Positions 43,607 through 54,225 of a DNA stretch of 64,000 nucleotides are shown here, one piece after another; within the stretch, counting starts at the first letter, position 1, and every line of letters starts with the position of its first letter. The translations under genes were made by a program, and so were the position numbers. The stretch spans positions 1,240,001-1,304,000 of the forward strand of contig NZ_CP099466.1 of assembly GCF_023921125.1 (NCBI RefSeq), written 5' to 3'. Under the pieces are notes generated by a model, which was given only the letters and a program-made list of their open reading frames with translations, did not search any database and had not been told where the DNA came from. Source of the stretch: Arthrobacter caoxuetaonis. GTDB taxonomy: Bacteria > Actinomycetota > Actinomycetes > Actinomycetales > Micrococcaceae.

Positions 43607-44221
43607 CTAGGCATTCAGTGCTGCCCATGCCATGCGCTCCAGCAGATCACGGAGCCGAACGGTCTCGCGCGCCGTGGTTTTGCTGGTCAGCGTGTGGGAG
43701 GTGGAGTTGATCAGACCGAAGACAGCCTGCGCGCGGTGGCGCAGCAGCGGCAGTCCCGAATCCGGGTGCAGGGCGGAGATTGCATCTACCCAGACCTCCA
43801 CGTATTGGCGCTGGAGGGAACGGACAGTGCGCTCATCGTCTTCGGGCAGGCTGGCCAGGTCACGGTCCTGGACGCGGATCACGTTCGACTGGCGCAGGGC
43901 GAAGTCCACCTGGAACTCAATCAGGCCGGTGAGCGCTTCCTGAGCCGTGCTGGATTCGGCGACGACGGCGATTCCGCCCTCCAGCAGGTCCTTGCTGACC
44001 CCCACCAGGAGGGCAGAGAGAACAGCAGGCTTGCCGCTGAAGTGCCGGTACACCGCCGGTCCGCTCACCCCGGCAGCGGCGCCAAGTTCCTCAATGGAAA
44101 CCCCGTTGTACCCGCGTTCAGCGAACAGTGCTGCTGCGGCGTCGAGCATGGCGGCGCGGCGGGACGCCTTGGCCGCACTGCGCCCTGTGGTGGCGTGCGG
44201 TGTACTTTTCGTGACTTCCAT
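43607..44221 (-). CDS. TetR-family repressor of the carboxylase operon (BkaR/LiuR-like role)
   Basis: 204 residues. The TetR helix-turn-helix covers residues about 20-65 (MLDAAAALFAERGYNGVSIEEL then AAGVSGPAVYRHFSGK, given as blocks), and the ligand-binding helical domain follows. It is divergent from the acyl-CoA carboxylase operon, with an extended symmetric operator in between. In mycobacteria a TetR protein (BkaR, Rv2506) next to the same genes represses branched-chain keto-acid metabolism, so the same role is likely; the effector is presumably an acyl-CoA of the pathway. Confidence 0.88.
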   Translation of the reverse strand: MEVTKSTPHATTGRSAAKASRRAAMLDAAAALFAERGYNGVSIEELGAAAGVSGPAVYRHFSGKPAVLSALLVGVSKDLLEGGIAVVAESSTAQEALTGLIEFQVDFALRQSNVIRVQDRDLASLPEDDERTVRSLQRQYVEVWVDAISALHPDSGLPLLRHRAQAVFGLINSTSHTLTSKTTARETVRLRDLLERMAWAALNA

Positions 44222-44278
44222 GCCTGCCTTTCCCGGTCCTGAACGTGGGCAACGTCTTCCATTGTGGTGGACAGGTCA

Positions 44279-44319
44279 GTTAATAGCCACTAACCTGATT
44301 CGGGTTAGCGGACATTAAC
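44279..44319. promoter_or_regulatory. extended dyad operator between tetR and the carboxylase operon
   Basis: Core CTAACCTGATTCGGGTTAG (44290-44308) is palindromic at 16 of 18 non-central positions. It is flanked at exactly equal distance (five bases on each side) by GTTAAT and ATTAAC, so the symmetry spans 41 bases. This suggests two TetR dimers binding cooperatively. It lies 58 bases before the regulator gene and 51 before the carboxylase gene, so it can control both. Confidence 0.75.
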
Positions 44320-44369
44320 CGGCGCCGGTCTCGGCGCAGGTCCCCTTCCACCCCAATCTAAGGAAGTCG

Positions 44370-45974
44370 ATGGAGACCCTTACCACCGGACTGGACACCG
44401 CGTCAGCGGCCTACGCCGCCAACGAGTCCGCCCAGCGGCTCCTCGCCGAAGAGCTGCACAAGCGCCTGGCCCAGGCAGCACAGGGCGGACCGGAACGCTC
44501 CCGTGAACGCCACACGGCCCGCGGCAAGCTGCTTCCGCGCGAACGGGTGGAGAAGCTTCTGGACGACGGCAGCCCCTTCCTGGAGATCGCTCCGCTCGCT
44601 GCCACCGGGATGTACGGTGACGAATGCCCTGCAGCCGGGGTGGTCGCGGGCATCGGCCTGATCCACGGGCGGCAGGTGATGGTGCTCTCCAACGATGCGA
44701 CGGTCAAAGGCGGCACCTATTACCCCCTGACCGTGAAGAAGCACCTCCGGGCACAGGAGATCGCCCTGGAGAACCGGTTGCCCTGCATTTACCTGGTGGA
44801 TTCCGGCGGGGCGTTCCTGCCCATGCAGGATGAGGTTTTCCCGGACCGTGAGCATTTTGGGCGGATTTTCTTCAACCAGGCGAAGATGTCAGCGGCCAAG
44901 ATCCCGCAGATCGCCGCCGTCCTGGGCTCCTGTACCGCGGGCGGGGCCTACGTGCCGGCCATGAGCGATGAGACGGTGATCGTGCGCAACCAGGGCACGA
45001 TCTTCCTCGGCGGGCCGCCGCTGGTGAAAGCCGCGATCGGTGAAGTGGTGACCGCCGAGGAACTGGGCGGCGGGGAACTGCACTCGCGCACCTCCGGAGT
45101 CACCGACCACCTGGCCGAGAACGACGAGCACGCACTGGAAATCGTCCGCGACATTGCCGAGACGTTTCCGGACCCGGTCCCGGCGTGGACACCCGCCCCC
45201 GCCGTCGAGCCGGCCGTCGATCCTGAGGAACTCTACGGTGCCGTTCCCACGGACCTGCAGACCCCCTACGACGTCCGCGAGATCATCGCCCGCATCACTG
45301 ACGGCAGTTCCTTCCACGAGTTCAAGAAGGAGTACGGCACCACCCTGGTCACCGGATTCGCCCGCCTGCACGGGCACCGGGTCGGGATCATTGCCAACAA
45401 CGGCGTGCTGTTCAGCGAATCGGCGCAGAAAGGCGCCCACTTCATCGAACTGTGCGACCAGCGCGGCATACCGCTGGTCTTCCTGCAGAACATTTCCGGC
45501 TTTATGGTCGGCCGTGACTATGAGGCCGGCGGAATCGCGAAGCACGGAGCCAAGATGGTCACCGCTGTCGCCACGGCACGGGTTCCGAAACTGACGGTGG
45601 TGGTGGGAGGCTCCTTTGGCGCCGGCAACTACTCCATGTGCGGCCGCGCCTATTCGCCGAGATTCCTCTGGATGTGGCCGGCAGCCCGGATCTCCGTGAT
45701 GGGCGGGAACCAGGCGGCGTCGGTGCTGGCCACCGTCCGCCGTGACGGGCTGGCGGGCCGCGGGGAGGAATGGAGCTCCGAGGAAGAGGAAGCCTTCCGG
45801 GAACCGATCCGCCAGGACTACGAGGCACAGGGCAGCCCCTACTATTCCACCGCCCGCCTGTGGGATGACGGCATCATCGACCCCCGCGACACCCGCAGGG
45901 TCCTGGGCATGGCGCTGGACGTGTGCGCCAACGCTCCGCTGCCCGAAACCTCCTTCGGCCTTTTCCGGATGTGA
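44370..45974 (+). CDS. acyl-CoA carboxylase, carboxyltransferase (beta) subunit, methylcrotonyl-CoA type
   Basis: 534 residues, the size of methylcrotonyl-CoA carboxylase beta and of AccD1. Two crotonase-like carboxyltransferase halves are seen: [19 protein letters not shown] at the start, [16 protein letters not shown] in the N-half, and [11 protein letters not shown] then [19 protein letters not shown] in the C-half. It moves the carboxyl group from biotin to 3-methylcrotonyl-CoA in leucine breakdown. First gene of the operon controlled by the dyad operator. The alpha subunit gene begins four bases after its stop. Confidence 0.92.
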   Translation: METLTTGLDTASAAYAANESAQRLLAEELHKRLAQAAQGGPERSRERHTARGKLLPRERVEKLLDDGSPFLEIAPLAATGMYGDECPAAGVVAGIGLIHGRQVMVLSNDATVKGGTYYPLTVKKHLRAQEIALENRLPCIYLVDSGGAFLPMQDEVFPDREHFGRIFFNQAKMSAAKIPQIAAVLGSCTAGGAYVPAMSDETVIVRNQGTIFLGGPPLVKAAIGEVVTAEELGGGELHSRTSGVTDHLAENDEHALEIVRDIAETFPDPVPAWTPAPAVEPAVDPEELYGAVPTDLQTPYDVREIIARITDGSSFHEFKKEYGTTLVTGFARLHGHRVGIIANNGVLFSESAQKGAHFIELCDQRGIPLVFLQNISGFMVGRDYEAGGIAKHGAKMVTAVATARVPKLTVVVGGSFGAGNYSMCGRAYSPRFLWMWPAARISVMGGNQAASVLATVRRDGLAGRGEEWSSEEEEAFREPIRQDYEAQGSPYYSTARLWDDGIIDPRDTRRVLGMALDVCANAPLPETSFGLFRM

Positions 45975-45978
45975 CGCC

Positions 45979-48102
45979 ATGACCTTTGACACCGTATTAG
46001 TTGCCAACCGCGGCGAAATCGCCTGCCGCGTGATTCGAACACTGAAGCGCATGGGCCTTCGCACCGTCGCGGTGTACAGCGACGACGACGCCGGCGCCCG
46101 GCACGTGCGCGAAGCCCACTGCGCCATCCGGCTGGGTCCCGCGGATCCGCGGCACAGCTACCTGGACGCCGAAGCAGTGCTCGCAGCGTGCCTGGCCAGC
46201 GGGGCCGGAGCCGTCCACCCCGGCTACGGCTTCCTGAGCGAGAACGCCTCCTTCGCCCGCCTGCTGCAGGACAACGGAATCGCCTTCATCGGCCCCGGGG
46301 TCAAGGCCCTGGAGCTGATGGGGGACAAGATCCGGTCCAAGAACCATGTCTCCGGCTACGGGGTTCCGGTGATTCCGGGCATCGCGGAACCCGGGCTCAG
46401 CGACGCCGAACTGATGGCCGCCGCAGACTCCGTCGGCTATCCGCTGCTGATCAAACCCTCGGCAGGCGGCGGCGGAAAAGGCATGCAGGCCGTGGCCCAG
46501 CCCGGTGAACTGCCCGCCGCCCTTGCCTCCGCCCGGCGGGTGGCGGAGTCGGCCTTCGGGGATGACACGCTGTTCCTGGAACGGCTGATCCAGGCGCCGC
46601 GCCACATCGAGGTCCAGGTCCTGGCCGATACGCACGGGAACGTCATTCATCTGGGTGAGCGCGAGTGCTCGCTGCAGCGCCGGCACCAGAAGGTCATTGA
46701 AGAGGCGCCCTCGGTCCTGCTGGACACCGCCACCCGGGAACGGATCGGCGAAGCGGCCTGCGAAGCGGCACGGTCGGTGGACTACACCGGTGCCGGAACA
46801 GTGGAGTTCCTGGTCTCGGGCCAGGCACCGGATGAGTTCTTCTTCATGGAAATGAACACGCGGCTGCAGGTGGAGCATCCGGTCACGGAAATGGTGACCG
46901 GGATCGACCTGGTCGAATGGCAGGTGCGGATTGCCGCCGGGGAGGTCCTGGATCTCTCCCAGCAGGACGTGCAGCTGACCGGCCACGCCGTGGAAGCGCG
47001 GGTGTACGCCGAAGACCCGGCCCAAGGCTTCCTTCCCACCGCCGGAACCGTGGAGCTTTTGGCGGAAGTCCAGGGGGAGGGGATCCGCACCGATTCCGGG
47101 CTGGTGCAGGGCCAGCGTGTCTCCTCCAGCTATGACCCGATGCTGGCCAAGGTCATCGCGTGGGGGCCCGACCGGCAGAGTGCGCTGGCGCGGCTGGATG
47201 CAGCGCTCGCGGACACGGTGATCCTGGGTATCGGAACCAACATCGAATACCTCCGCCTGCTGCTCGCCGATGACGACGTGCAGGCAGGGGAACTGGACAC
47301 CACGCTGATCGAGCGGCGCCTGCCCGGACTGCGGTTCCGGAGCGCGGACGACGTTGAACTCGCCGCAGCCGGGCTCCTGCGGCTGGCAGTGCTGCAGGAA
47401 AAGGGGCAGCCCTCTCCGTCGGACGGTTCGCCCTGGCACGGTTCGCCCTGGTACCGGGCCGACGGCTGGCGGCTTGGCGGGACCCGTCCGCTGAGCGTCG
47501 CCGTCACTGCCGGCGGGACCGCGCACACCGTGGAAATCACCGGTACGCCCCAGGCCGCCCGGGTACGGATCGACGGCGGGGCACCACTCACCGCGTCGCT
47601 GGAGAGTGAACCGGGCGCCGGGGCAGGACAGGCGCGGCTGGCGCTGGACGGCGTCGTGCATTCCCTGCGCTTTGTCCACACGCCGGGAAGCCCGGAAACC
47701 GGTGCCGAGCTGTGGACCTCCCGCGGGGGATACACCGCAGTCCTGGGCCTGCCTGACCGGAAACAGCGCCTGCGCGCCCGGCTGGCTGCTTCCGGACGGG
47801 TCGAGGGTGCCGCGGATCCGGTCCTCCGCTCGCCGATGCCGGGAACCGTCGTCACCGTTGCGGTCCAGGACGGAGATGCCGTAGACGCCGGACAGGTGCT
47901 GCTCAGCGTCGAAGCCATGAAAATGGAACACCAGCTCACCGCACCCCTCGCGGGAAGAGTGTCAATCTCGCTGCGCACCGGAGACCTCGTGAAGGCCGGC
48001 CAGGTCCTGGCGTCCGTCACGCCGGCTGAGGCAGCCCAAGACGGCAGCGATCCAGCCACCCCCGCACCGCCAACCGAAGGAGCAGGCCATGCCCGGATTT
48101 GA
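45979..48102 (+). CDS. acyl-CoA carboxylase, biotin-containing (alpha) subunit, methylcrotonyl-CoA type
   Basis: 707 residues from the ATG at 45979 ([19 protein letters not shown]); the frame is open upstream but that part overlaps the beta gene. The biotin carboxylase half (1-450) has the ATP-grasp loop [11 protein letters not shown], and [16 protein letters not shown] block as [19 protein letters not shown] variable BT-like region follows. The C-terminal carrier domain has biotinyl Lys648 in EAMKMEHQ, then a disordered tail. With the preceding subunit it carboxylates 3-methylcrotonyl-CoA. The next gene overlaps its end by 14 bases. Confidence 0.93.
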   Translation: MTFDTVLVANRGEIACRVIRTLKRMGLRTVAVYSDDDAGARHVREAHCAIRLGPADPRHSYLDAEAVLAACLASGAGAVHPGYGFLSENASFARLLQDNGIAFIGPGVKALELMGDKIRSKNHVSGYGVPVIPGIAEPGLSDAELMAAADSVGYPLLIKPSAGGGGKGMQAVAQPGELPAALASARRVAESAFGDDTLFLERLIQAPRHIEVQVLADTHGNVIHLGERECSLQRRHQKVIEEAPSVLLDTATRERIGEAACEAARSVDYTGAGTVEFLVSGQAPDEFFFMEMNTRLQVEHPVTEMVTGIDLVEWQVRIAAGEVLDLSQQDVQLTGHAVEARVYAEDPAQGFLPTAGTVELLAEVQGEGIRTDSGLVQGQRVSSSYDPMLAKVIAWGPDRQSALARLDAALADTVILGIGTNIEYLRLLLADDDVQAGELDTTLIERRLPGLRFRSADDVELAAAGLLRLAVLQEKGQPSPSDGSPWHGSPWYRADGWRLGGTRPLSVAVTAGGTAHTVEITGTPQAARVRIDGGAPLTASLESEPGAGAGQARLALDGVVHSLRFVHTPGSPETGAELWTSRGGYTAVLGLPDRKQRLRARLAASGRVEGAADPVLRSPMPGTVVTVAVQDGDAVDAGQVLLSVEAMKMEHQLTAPLAGRVSISLRTGDLVKAGQVLASVTPAEAAQDGSDPATPAPPTEGAGHARI

Positions 48103-49252
48103 ACTGAGTGAAGAGCACCAGGTGCTCTCCGATACCGTGCGCGAGTTCGCCGACGAAGTCGTCGCCCCCGTCTCTGCCCGGCACGACGAGGAGCACAGCT
48201 TCCCGTACAAGGTCGTCGCGCAGATGGGCGAGATAGGCCTCTTTGGGCTGCCGTTCCCGGAGGAATACGGCGGCATGGGCGGCGATTACTTCGCCCTGGC
48301 GCTGGCCCTGGAGCAGCTGGCCCGCGTGGACCAGTCCGTGGCCATCACCCTGGAGGCCGGCGTCTCGCTGGGAGCAATGCCGATTTACCGTTTCGGCACC
48401 GAGGAGCAGAAGCAGCGGTGGCTGCCGGCCCTGGCCGAGGGCTCCGCGCTCGCAGGTTTTGGGCTGACCGAACGAGAGGCGGGATCGGACGCCGGAGGCA
48501 CCAGGACCACGGCGCAGCTCGACGGCGGGGAGTGGGTCATCAACGGCAGCAAGGAGTTCATCACCAACTCCGGCACCGACATTACCTCCCTGGTCACCGT
48601 CACAGCCGTCACCGGTATCTCGGAGAACCCCGACGGCTCGGTGCGAAAGCACATCTCCACCATCATGGTTCCTTCCGGCACCCCCGGGTTCACCGTAGAA
48701 AAGGCCTACAACAAGGTGGGCTGGAACGCCTCCGACACCCATCCGCTGACCCTGGACAACGTCCGGGTGCCCCAGGAGAACCTGCTGGGCTCCGAAGGCC
48801 GGGGTTTCGCCAACTTCCTGCAAATTCTGGACGAGGGGCGGATCGCGATCGCTGCCCTGGCTACCGGCGCGGCACAGGGCTGCGTGGACGAGGCGCTGCG
48901 CTACGCCTCCGAGCGGCAGGCGTTCGGCACCAGCATTGGCAGCAACCAGTCGATTGCCTTCAAGATCGCCCGCATGCAGACCCGGGCGCACACCGCCCGG
49001 CTGGCCTATTACGACGCCGCAGCGCGGATGCTCGCGGGCAAGCCGTTCAAGACCCAGGCCGCCATGGCCAAACTCGTGGCCGGGGAAGCAGCCATGGACA
49101 ACGCCAGGGATGCGACCCAGGTCTTTGGCGGCTACGGTTTCATCAACGAGTTCCCGGTGGCACGGCACTACCGTGACTCGAAGATCCTCGAGATCGGTGA
49201 AGGTACCTCCGAGGTTCAGCTCATGCTTATTGCCCGCGAACTGGGGCTTTGA
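48089..49252 (+). CDS. acyl-CoA dehydrogenase of branched-chain catabolism (FadE19-like)
   Basis: 387 residues. FAD/substrate blocks are [17 protein letters not shown] and [12 protein letters not shown]. The catalytic base is Glu371 in IGEGTSEVQ, the position used by medium- and short-chain enzymes; human isovaleryl-CoA dehydrogenase lacks Glu here and uses another one. It therefore resembles the short/branched-chain type (Mtb FadE19) and should oxidise isovaleryl-CoA or 2-methylbutyryl-CoA, passing electrons to ETF. It overlaps the carboxylase alpha gene by 14 bases, so it is firmly in the operon. Confidence 0.9.
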   Translation: MPGFELSEEHQVLSDTVREFADEVVAPVSARHDEEHSFPYKVVAQMGEIGLFGLPFPEEYGGMGGDYFALALALEQLARVDQSVAITLEAGVSLGAMPIYRFGTEEQKQRWLPALAEGSALAGFGLTEREAGSDAGGTRTTAQLDGGEWVINGSKEFITNSGTDITSLVTVTAVTGISENPDGSVRKHISTIMVPSGTPGFTVEKAYNKVGWNASDTHPLTLDNVRVPQENLLGSEGRGFANFLQILDEGRIAIAALATGAAQGCVDEALRYASERQAFGTSIGSNQSIAFKIARMQTRAHTARLAYYDAAARMLAGKPFKTQAAMAKLVAGEAAMDNARDATQVFGGYGFINEFPVARHYRDSKILEIGEGTSEVQLMLIARELGL

Positions 49253-49297
49253 GCGCGTAACCGGTTGGTCAACGGCGATTAACGAACGGACGGCTCC

Positions 49298-50746
49298 ATG
49301 ATTGACAAGACAGTAGCCACGGCGGCGGAAGCCGTGGCAGACATCCCCAGCGGTGCTTCCCTGGCCGTGGGCGGGTTCGGTCTCTGCGGCATTCCCGCAG
49401 CCCTGATCGCCGCGCTGCATGCCCAGGGCGCTGAAGACCTGGAAACAGTCTCCAACAACTGCGGCGTGGACGATTGGGGGCTGGGACTGCTCCTTGCCGA
49501 CCACCGGATCCGCCGCACGGTGAGTTCCTATGTGGGGGAGAACAAGGAGTTCGCCCGTCAGTTCCTCGCCGGTGAACTCGAGGTGGTCCTCACCCCGCAG
49601 GGCACCCTGGCCGAGAAGCTGCGCGCCGGAGGCGCCGGCATTCCCGCCTTCTACACCTCCGCCGGCGTCGGAACCCAGGTCAGCGACGGCGGCCTGCCGC
49701 AGAAGTACGACGCCGAGGGCGGCGTGGCGCAGGCATCGGAGGCGAAGGAAGTCCGCAGCTTCGGCGGCCGGGACTACGTCCTGGAAGAATCCCTGACCCC
49801 CGACTTTGCGCTCGTGCACGCCTGGAAGGGCGACCGGCACGGCAACCTGGTCTTCCACGCCTCCGCCATGAACTTTAACCCGCTCTGCGCGATGGCCGGA
49901 AAGATCACCATCGCCGAAGTGGAGGAACTGGTGGAACCCGGGCAGATCGACCCTGCCGAGGTCCACGTGCCGGGCATCTTCGTCCAGCGCGTCGTGCTGG
50001 CCGGTCCGGGCGAAAAACGAATCGAGAAGCGCACGGTGGCCGCAGCGAAAGCACCGGGAACCGCAGCGGCAGGGGAGGAGAAGTACGGCAGGGGAGGAGA
50101 AGTAATGGCTCTGACACGCAGTGAACTCGCGGCCCGGGTGGCGCAGGAGCTCGAAAACGGGCAGTACGTGAACCTGGGCATCGGAATGCCCACCCTGATT
50201 CCCAACTTCATCCCCGACGGAGTGGAAGTGGTGCTGCACTCTGAAAATGGAATTCTCGGCGTGGGGCCCTATCCCGAAGAAGACGCACTGGATCCGGACC
50301 TGATCAACGCCGGCAAGGAAACCGTGACGGTAAACCGCGGGGCGGCCTACTTCGACTCGGCGGCTTCATTCGGCATGATCCGCGGCGGGCACGTGGACGT
50401 TGCCGTGCTTGGAGCAATGGAAGTTGCCGCCAACGGTGACCTGGCGAACTGGATGATTCCCGGCAAGATGGTCAAAGGCATGGGCGGCGCCATGGACCTG
50501 GTCTTCGGCGCCAAGCGGGTGATCGTCATGATGGAGCACGTGGACCGCAACGGTGCCCCCAAGATCGTCCAGGAGTGCTCCCTGCCGCTCACCGGCCGGG
50601 GCTGCGTGAACCTGATTGTCACCGACCTGGCCGTGATCGAAGTGGGCCAGGAGTCCCTGGTGCTGCGTGAGACCGCCCCGGGAGTCAGCGTGGACGAGGT
50701 TGTCGCCGCCACCGGCGCCCCGCTGGAGGTGGCCCTTGGTGTCTGA
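49298..50746 (+). CDS. scoAB: 3-oxoacid CoA-transferase, A and B subunits fused
   Basis: 482 residues in one open frame. Residues 1-245 are subunit A ([26 protein letters not shown]), residues about 246-269 a linker, and residues 270-482 subunit B, with the catalytic Glu316 in [11 protein letters not shown]. It moves CoA from succinyl-CoA to acetoacetate, the end product of leucine. Most bacteria have separate scoA and scoB. Here a perfect 19-base tandem repeat covers the junction; with one copy the A subunit would stop at TAA overlapping the B start. Met270 still has its own GGGGAGGAG site, so free subunit B may also be made. Confidence 0.93.
   Translation: MIDKTVATAAEAVADIPSGASLAVGGFGLCGIPAALIAALHAQGAEDLETVSNNCGVDDWGLGLLLADHRIRRTVSSYVGENKEFARQFLAGELEVVLTPQGTLAEKLRAGGAGIPAFYTSAGVGTQVSDGGLPQKYDAEGGVAQASEAKEVRSFGGRDYVLEESLTPDFALVHAWKGDRHGNLVFHASAMNFNPLCAMAGKITIAEVEELVEPGQIDPAEVHVPGIFVQRVVLAGPGEKRIEKRTVAAAKAPGTAAAGEEKYGRGGEVMALTRSELAARVAQELENGQYVNLGIGMPTLIPNFIPDGVEVVLHSENGILGVGPYPEEDALDPDLINAGKETVTVNRGAAYFDSAASFGMIRGGHVDVAVLGAMEVAANGDLANWMIPGKMVKGMGGAMDLVFGAKRVIVMMEHVDRNGAPKIVQECSLPLTGRGCVNLIVTDLAVIEVGQESLVLRETAPGVSVDEVVAATGAPLEVALGV
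50067..50104 (+). repeat. perfect 19-bp tandem duplication at the scoA/scoB junction
   Basis: CGGCAGGGGAGGAGAAGTA occurs twice in direct succession (50067-50085 and 50086-50104), immediately before the ATG of the B-subunit part. Each copy contains the GGGGAGGAG ribosome-binding site. Since 19 is one more than a multiple of three, the extra copy shifts the frame and removes the A-subunit stop codon. Confidence 0.95.
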
Positions 50747-51284
50747 TGCCGGCAGCCCGGGCGGAACAGACGCCGGGACTGCCCGCGTCGTCGTTCAGCG
50801 CGGTCTCTTTTTCGAGGAGCTGGAACCCGGGACGGTCTACGACCACCGGCCGGGGCGGACCCTGACGGAGGCGGACAACGTGCTGTTCAGCACCTTGACC
50901 ATGAACCCGCAGGCGCTCCATCTGGACGCCGCCTTCAGCGCGGAACAGCCATTCGGCCAGCGGCTCGTGAATTCAATGCTGACGCTGGCCGTGATGGTCG
51001 GACAATCCGTTGGCCAGGTCACGCAGGGAACCCTCGTTGCCCAGCTGGGCCTGACCGACGTCGCCTTTCCCCATCCGCTCTTCCACGGCGACACCCTGTA
51101 CTCGCAGACCCGGGTAGCGGACAAGCGCCTCTCCGGGTCCCGGCCCGGGCAGGGAATCGTCACGCTGGAACACACCGGCCGCAATCAGGACGGCACCGTG
51201 GTGGCCACCTTCACCCGGACCGCGCTGATGTGGACCGGGGACGGATACGCGGCTGACCGGGCCAAGGGTGCGGCTCCCCGCTGA
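50739..51284 (+). CDS. MaoC-family hydratase (itaconyl-/methylglutaconyl-CoA hydratase-like)
   Basis: 181 residues from the GTG at 50739 (GGAGG nine bases upstream), overlapping the end of scoAB by eight bases. It is a single hot-dog MaoC domain starting [26 protein letters not shown], here recognised by FEELEPG and RTLTEADN. The substrate loop reads [16 protein letters not shown], keeping the NP and His of the hydratase motif. The Mtb neighbour Rv2499c is an itaconyl-CoA hydratase that also serves leucine catabolism, and the gene order is the same. The product would be handed to the following CitE-like lyase. Confidence 0.85.
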   Translation: MSDAGSPGGTDAGTARVVVQRGLFFEELEPGTVYDHRPGRTLTEADNVLFSTLTMNPQALHLDAAFSAEQPFGQRLVNSMLTLAVMVGQSVGQVTQGTLVAQLGLTDVAFPHPLFHGDTLYSQTRVADKRLSGSRPGQGIVTLEHTGRNQDGTVVATFTRTALMWTGDGYAADRAKGAAPR

Positions 51285-51347
51285 CCGGCAGCCTCCGGCA
51301 CGGTAGGTTGGTAAAGCCGCTGGACACCACGTAAGGAGCACCCCGAC

Positions 51348-52166
51348 ATGACCGCCTTCCCCATGGGCCCTGCCCTGTTGTTCTGCCCGGCGGACCGCGC
51401 AGACCGTTTCGCCAAAGCAGCCGAACGTGCCGATGCCGTGATCCTGGACCTGGAGGACGCAGTAGCGTTCGAGGACAAGGAGCAGGCCCGGAAAAACCTG
51501 GCTGCATCCGCGCTGGACCCGGAGCGGACCATCGTGCGCGTAAACCCTGTAGGAAGCCCGTCCTTCCGGGCCGACCTCGAAGCGCTCGCCGTCACAGGCT
51601 ACCGCTACGTCATGGCGGCCAAGGCCGAGGACCCCAAGGCCATTGCGCATTCCCTGCGCAAATTCCAGGTCGTAGCCCTGCTGGAGACAGCCCTGGGAGT
51701 CGTCCGGGCTCCGGAGATCGCCCAGGCCGAAAACGTGGCGGCGCTGATGTGGGGAGCCGAGGACCTGCTGGCGTCCCTCGGCGGCGAATCCAGCCGCAGG
51801 GCCGACGGCAGTTACCGCAGCGTCGCTGTCGCCGCGCGATCCGCCGTCCTGCTGGCCGCCGGAGCCTTCGGCAAAGGTGCGATCGATTCGATCTACGGGA
51901 ACATTGCGGATACCGCTGGACTGGAAGAGGAAGCGCGCGACGGCGCCGCGTCCGGGTTCGCTGCCAAGGCCTGCATCCATCCGGGGCAGGTGGGGTCCGT
52001 GCGCGCCGCGTACGCCCCCTCCGAAGCGGAAAAGGACTATGCCAGGGAAGTGCTGGCCGCAGCCAAGGGCCAGGGCGGCGTCTTCAGTTTCCGCGGCGAG
52101 ATGATTGACGGACCGCTGCTGCGCCAGGCAGAACAGACCCTGCGCCGGGCCGGCATCCTGGCCTGA
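51348..52166 (+). CDS. CitE-like CoA-ester lyase (HpcH/HpaI family)
   Basis: 272 residues of the HpcH/HpaI TIM-barrel family: GPALLFCPADRADRFAKAAERAD, then ILDLEDAVAFEDKEQAR with the metal-binding Glu/Asp, VRVNPVGS, LLETALGV and MWGAEDLLASLGG. Stand-alone CitE proteins cleave or hydrolyse 3-hydroxyacyl-CoA esters. In Mycobacterium tuberculosis Rv2498c, in the same position, splits (S)-citramalyl-CoA and (R)-HMG-CoA, finishing itaconate and leucine breakdown. The same role is likely here, since no HmgL-type lyase gene is in the cluster. It ends the operon, 63 bases after the hydratase gene. Confidence 0.85.
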   Translation: MTAFPMGPALLFCPADRADRFAKAAERADAVILDLEDAVAFEDKEQARKNLAASALDPERTIVRVNPVGSPSFRADLEALAVTGYRYVMAAKAEDPKAIAHSLRKFQVVALLETALGVVRAPEIAQAENVAALMWGAEDLLASLGGESSRRADGSYRSVAVAARSAVLLAAGAFGKGAIDSIYGNIADTAGLEEEARDGAASGFAAKACIHPGQVGSVRAAYAPSEAEKDYAREVLAAAKGQGGVFSFRGEMIDGPLLRQAEQTLRRAGILA

Positions 52167-52254
52167 TCCCCGGTACCGCAGCAGGTTCCCGGAAAGCTGG
52201 AAGAACTTTCGCCGAACCGGGGAAATCTGTGCGGCGCCCGCCGATACTGGGGTT

Positions 52255-52929
52255 ATGCGCATAGTCATAGCTGGAGCCCACGGGCAGATTGCACGCGAAA
52301 CCGGCCGCCTCCTGGGGGCCGCCGGCAACGACGTAGCGGGCCTGATCCGTGATCCTGACCAGTCGGGGGACCTGGAACGCGATCTCGTGGCGCCCGTCGT
52401 CCTGGACTTGGAAAACAGCACCTTGGAAGACCTGACCCAGGTCTTGAGCGGAGCCGACGTTGCAGTCTTCGCCGCCGGAGCCGGCCCGGGCAGCAGCATT
52501 GAACGCAAGGACGCGGTGGACCGTGCCGGGGCCGTCCTCCTGGCCGAAGCCGCCGAGCAGGCCGGAGTGCAGCGCCTGATCCAGATTTCCTCAGCCGGAA
52601 CGGAGACCGTCCGGGACGGGCGCCCGGAAGGGACGTCCGATGCCATGTATGCCTATCTCACAGCGAAACTCGCGGCGGAAGAGGACCTGCGGTCACGGGA
52701 AAGCCTGGACTGGACGATCGTGAAGCCCGGGACATTGACCAACGGGGATCCGGTGGGGCTGGTGGAGCTGGGCCGGGATGTCGCCCCGAACACGATTCCG
52801 CGCCAGGACGTCGCCGCGGTGCTGGCTGAACTCGTCACCAGCGGCCGCGGCGGCGGGCAGGTCCTGGGCCTGGTCACCGGGACGGAGACGATTCCGGAGG
52901 CCGTTGCGGCGCTCCCTGTTGCTTTGTAG
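52255..52929 (+). CDS. NAD(P)-binding atypical SDR protein
   Basis: 224 residues from the ATG at 52255 ([20 protein letters not shown]). The Rossmann motif GAHGQIA replaces the usual GxxGxxG form found in atypical short-chain dehydrogenases of the NmrA/YwnB type. [17 protein letters not shown] carries the Tyr-xxx-Lys pair, and [14 protein letters not shown] follows as usual. Such proteins act as oxidoreductases or redox-state sensors. The substrate is unknown. It stands 48 bases before dxr, with no clear link to isoprenoid synthesis. Confidence 0.8.
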   Translation: MRIVIAGAHGQIARETGRLLGAAGNDVAGLIRDPDQSGDLERDLVAPVVLDLENSTLEDLTQVLSGADVAVFAAGAGPGSSIERKDAVDRAGAVLLAEAAEQAGVQRLIQISSAGTETVRDGRPEGTSDAMYAYLTAKLAAEEDLRSRESLDWTIVKPGTLTNGDPVGLVELGRDVAPNTIPRQDVAAVLAELVTSGRGGGQVLGLVTGTETIPEAVAALPVAL

Positions 52930-52976
52930 GCCGTGTGCGGCGTGCAGGGCGGGCCGGGTACGGGATACTGGGAACC

Positions 52977-54200
52977 ATGCAGCTACCTGATGCCTCCGTG
53001 CCCCTGACCGCCGAGCATGCGCCGCGCCGGGTAATTCTCCTGGGCTCCACCGGTTCCATCGGAACGCAGGCAATCGACGTGGCGAACGCCGCGCCGGAAC
53101 GCTTCGAGATCGTGGCCCTCGCCGCAGGCGGCAGCAACCTGGACCTGCTGGCCGAACAGGCGGTCCAGACGCGGGCTGCTGCCGTGGGCTGCGCCGCCGT
53201 GGACCTGCGGACCCTGGAAACAGCCATAGCGCGGGCGTGCGGGGCTGCGTCCGTCACCGGTTACGAGCCGGAGCTTTTTGTCGGTTCCAGTGCCGCGACG
53301 GCCATCGCCGCCTGGCCGGAAGCCGACGTCGTCCTGAACGGCATGACCGGCTCGATCGGCCTTGAACCAACCCTTGCCGCGCTGGCAGCAGGGCACCTGC
53401 TGGCGCTGGCGAACAAGGAATCCCTGATCGTCGGGGGAGCACTGGTGAAGCAGGCCGCACGGCCCGGGCAGCTGGTGCCGGTGGATTCGGAGCACTCGGC
53501 CCTGGCCCAGGCGCTGAGGTCCGGCACCCCCGACGAAGTCGACCGGCTGGTCGTCACCGCGTCGGGCGGGCCCTTCCGCGGGCGGAAGCGCGCGGAGCTT
53601 GCGGACGTGACACCGGAGCAGGCGCTGGCCCACCCGACGTGGAAGATGGGCCGGATGGTGACTACCAATTCCGCCACCATGGTGAACAAGGCCCTGGAAG
53701 TCATCGAAGCCCACCTGCTCTTCGATGTGCCGCTGGAACGGATCGACGTCGTCGTGCATCCGCAGTCGATCGTCCACTCCATGGTCCAGTTCATTGACGG
53801 CTCCACGATCGCCCAGGCATCCCCGCCTGACATGCGCCTGCCGATTGCCCTGGGCATGGGCTGGCCGCACCGCGTCCGCGGAGCCGCAGCGCCGTGTGAC
53901 TGGAGCCGTGCGGCGCAGTGGACATTTGAACCGCTGGATGAGGAAGCCTTTCCTGCCGTACGGCTGGCCAAGGAAGCAGCGGCCTCCGGAGGGACCGGAA
54001 TGGCCGTCTACAACGCTGCCAATGAGGAAGCCGTGGATGCCTTCCACGACGGTCTCATCGGATTCCCAGACATTGTTGATACGATCGCCGCCGTGCTGGC
54101 AGAGCACACGGAGACCGGGATACTCACGCTGGAGTCCGTGCTGGCAGCAGAACAATGGGCCCGCTCCGCTGCCCGTGCCCGCTGCGGCCGGCCAGCGTAG
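52977..54200 (+). CDS. dxr: 1-deoxy-D-xylulose 5-phosphate reductoisomerase
   Basis: 407 residues from ATG 52977. NADPH binds at [14 protein letters not shown]. The metal and substrate site has PVDSEHSAL, and the flexible loop and phosphate contacts are in [12 protein letters not shown] and [17 protein letters not shown] (blocks ASGGPFR and [11 protein letters not shown]). It converts DXP to methylerythritol phosphate, the committed step of the non-mevalonate isoprenoid route in the cytoplasm. The rip gene follows 25 bases later and ispG is further downstream, the usual actinobacterial order though interrupted here. Confidence 0.97.
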   Translation: MQLPDASVPLTAEHAPRRVILLGSTGSIGTQAIDVANAAPERFEIVALAAGGSNLDLLAEQAVQTRAAAVGCAAVDLRTLETAIARACGAASVTGYEPELFVGSSAATAIAAWPEADVVLNGMTGSIGLEPTLAALAAGHLLALANKESLIVGGALVKQAARPGQLVPVDSEHSALAQALRSGTPDEVDRLVVTASGGPFRGRKRAELADVTPEQALAHPTWKMGRMVTTNSATMVNKALEVIEAHLLFDVPLERIDVVVHPQSIVHSMVQFIDGSTIAQASPPDMRLPIALGMGWPHRVRGAAAPCDWSRAAQWTFEPLDEEAFPAVRLAKEAAASGGTGMAVYNAANEEAVDAFHDGLIGFPDIVDTIAAVLAEHTETGILTLESVLAAEQWARSAARARCGRPA

Positions 54201-54225
54201 TCCGCCCTGATCCAAAGGAAGTCCG

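Noticed and set aside
45997..47931. A 644-codon minus-strand open frame
   Set aside because: Antisense shadow of the biotin-containing carboxylase subunit.
49253..49297. A second TetR operator before scoAB (GTAACCGGTTGG and GATTAAC)
   Set aside because: It shares only fragments with the 44.3 kb operator, and lacks the CTAACC/GGTTAG arms and spacing.
48017..50239. A 740-codon minus-strand open frame
   Set aside because: Opposite the acyl-CoA dehydrogenase and scoAB genes, which carry intact catalytic motifs.
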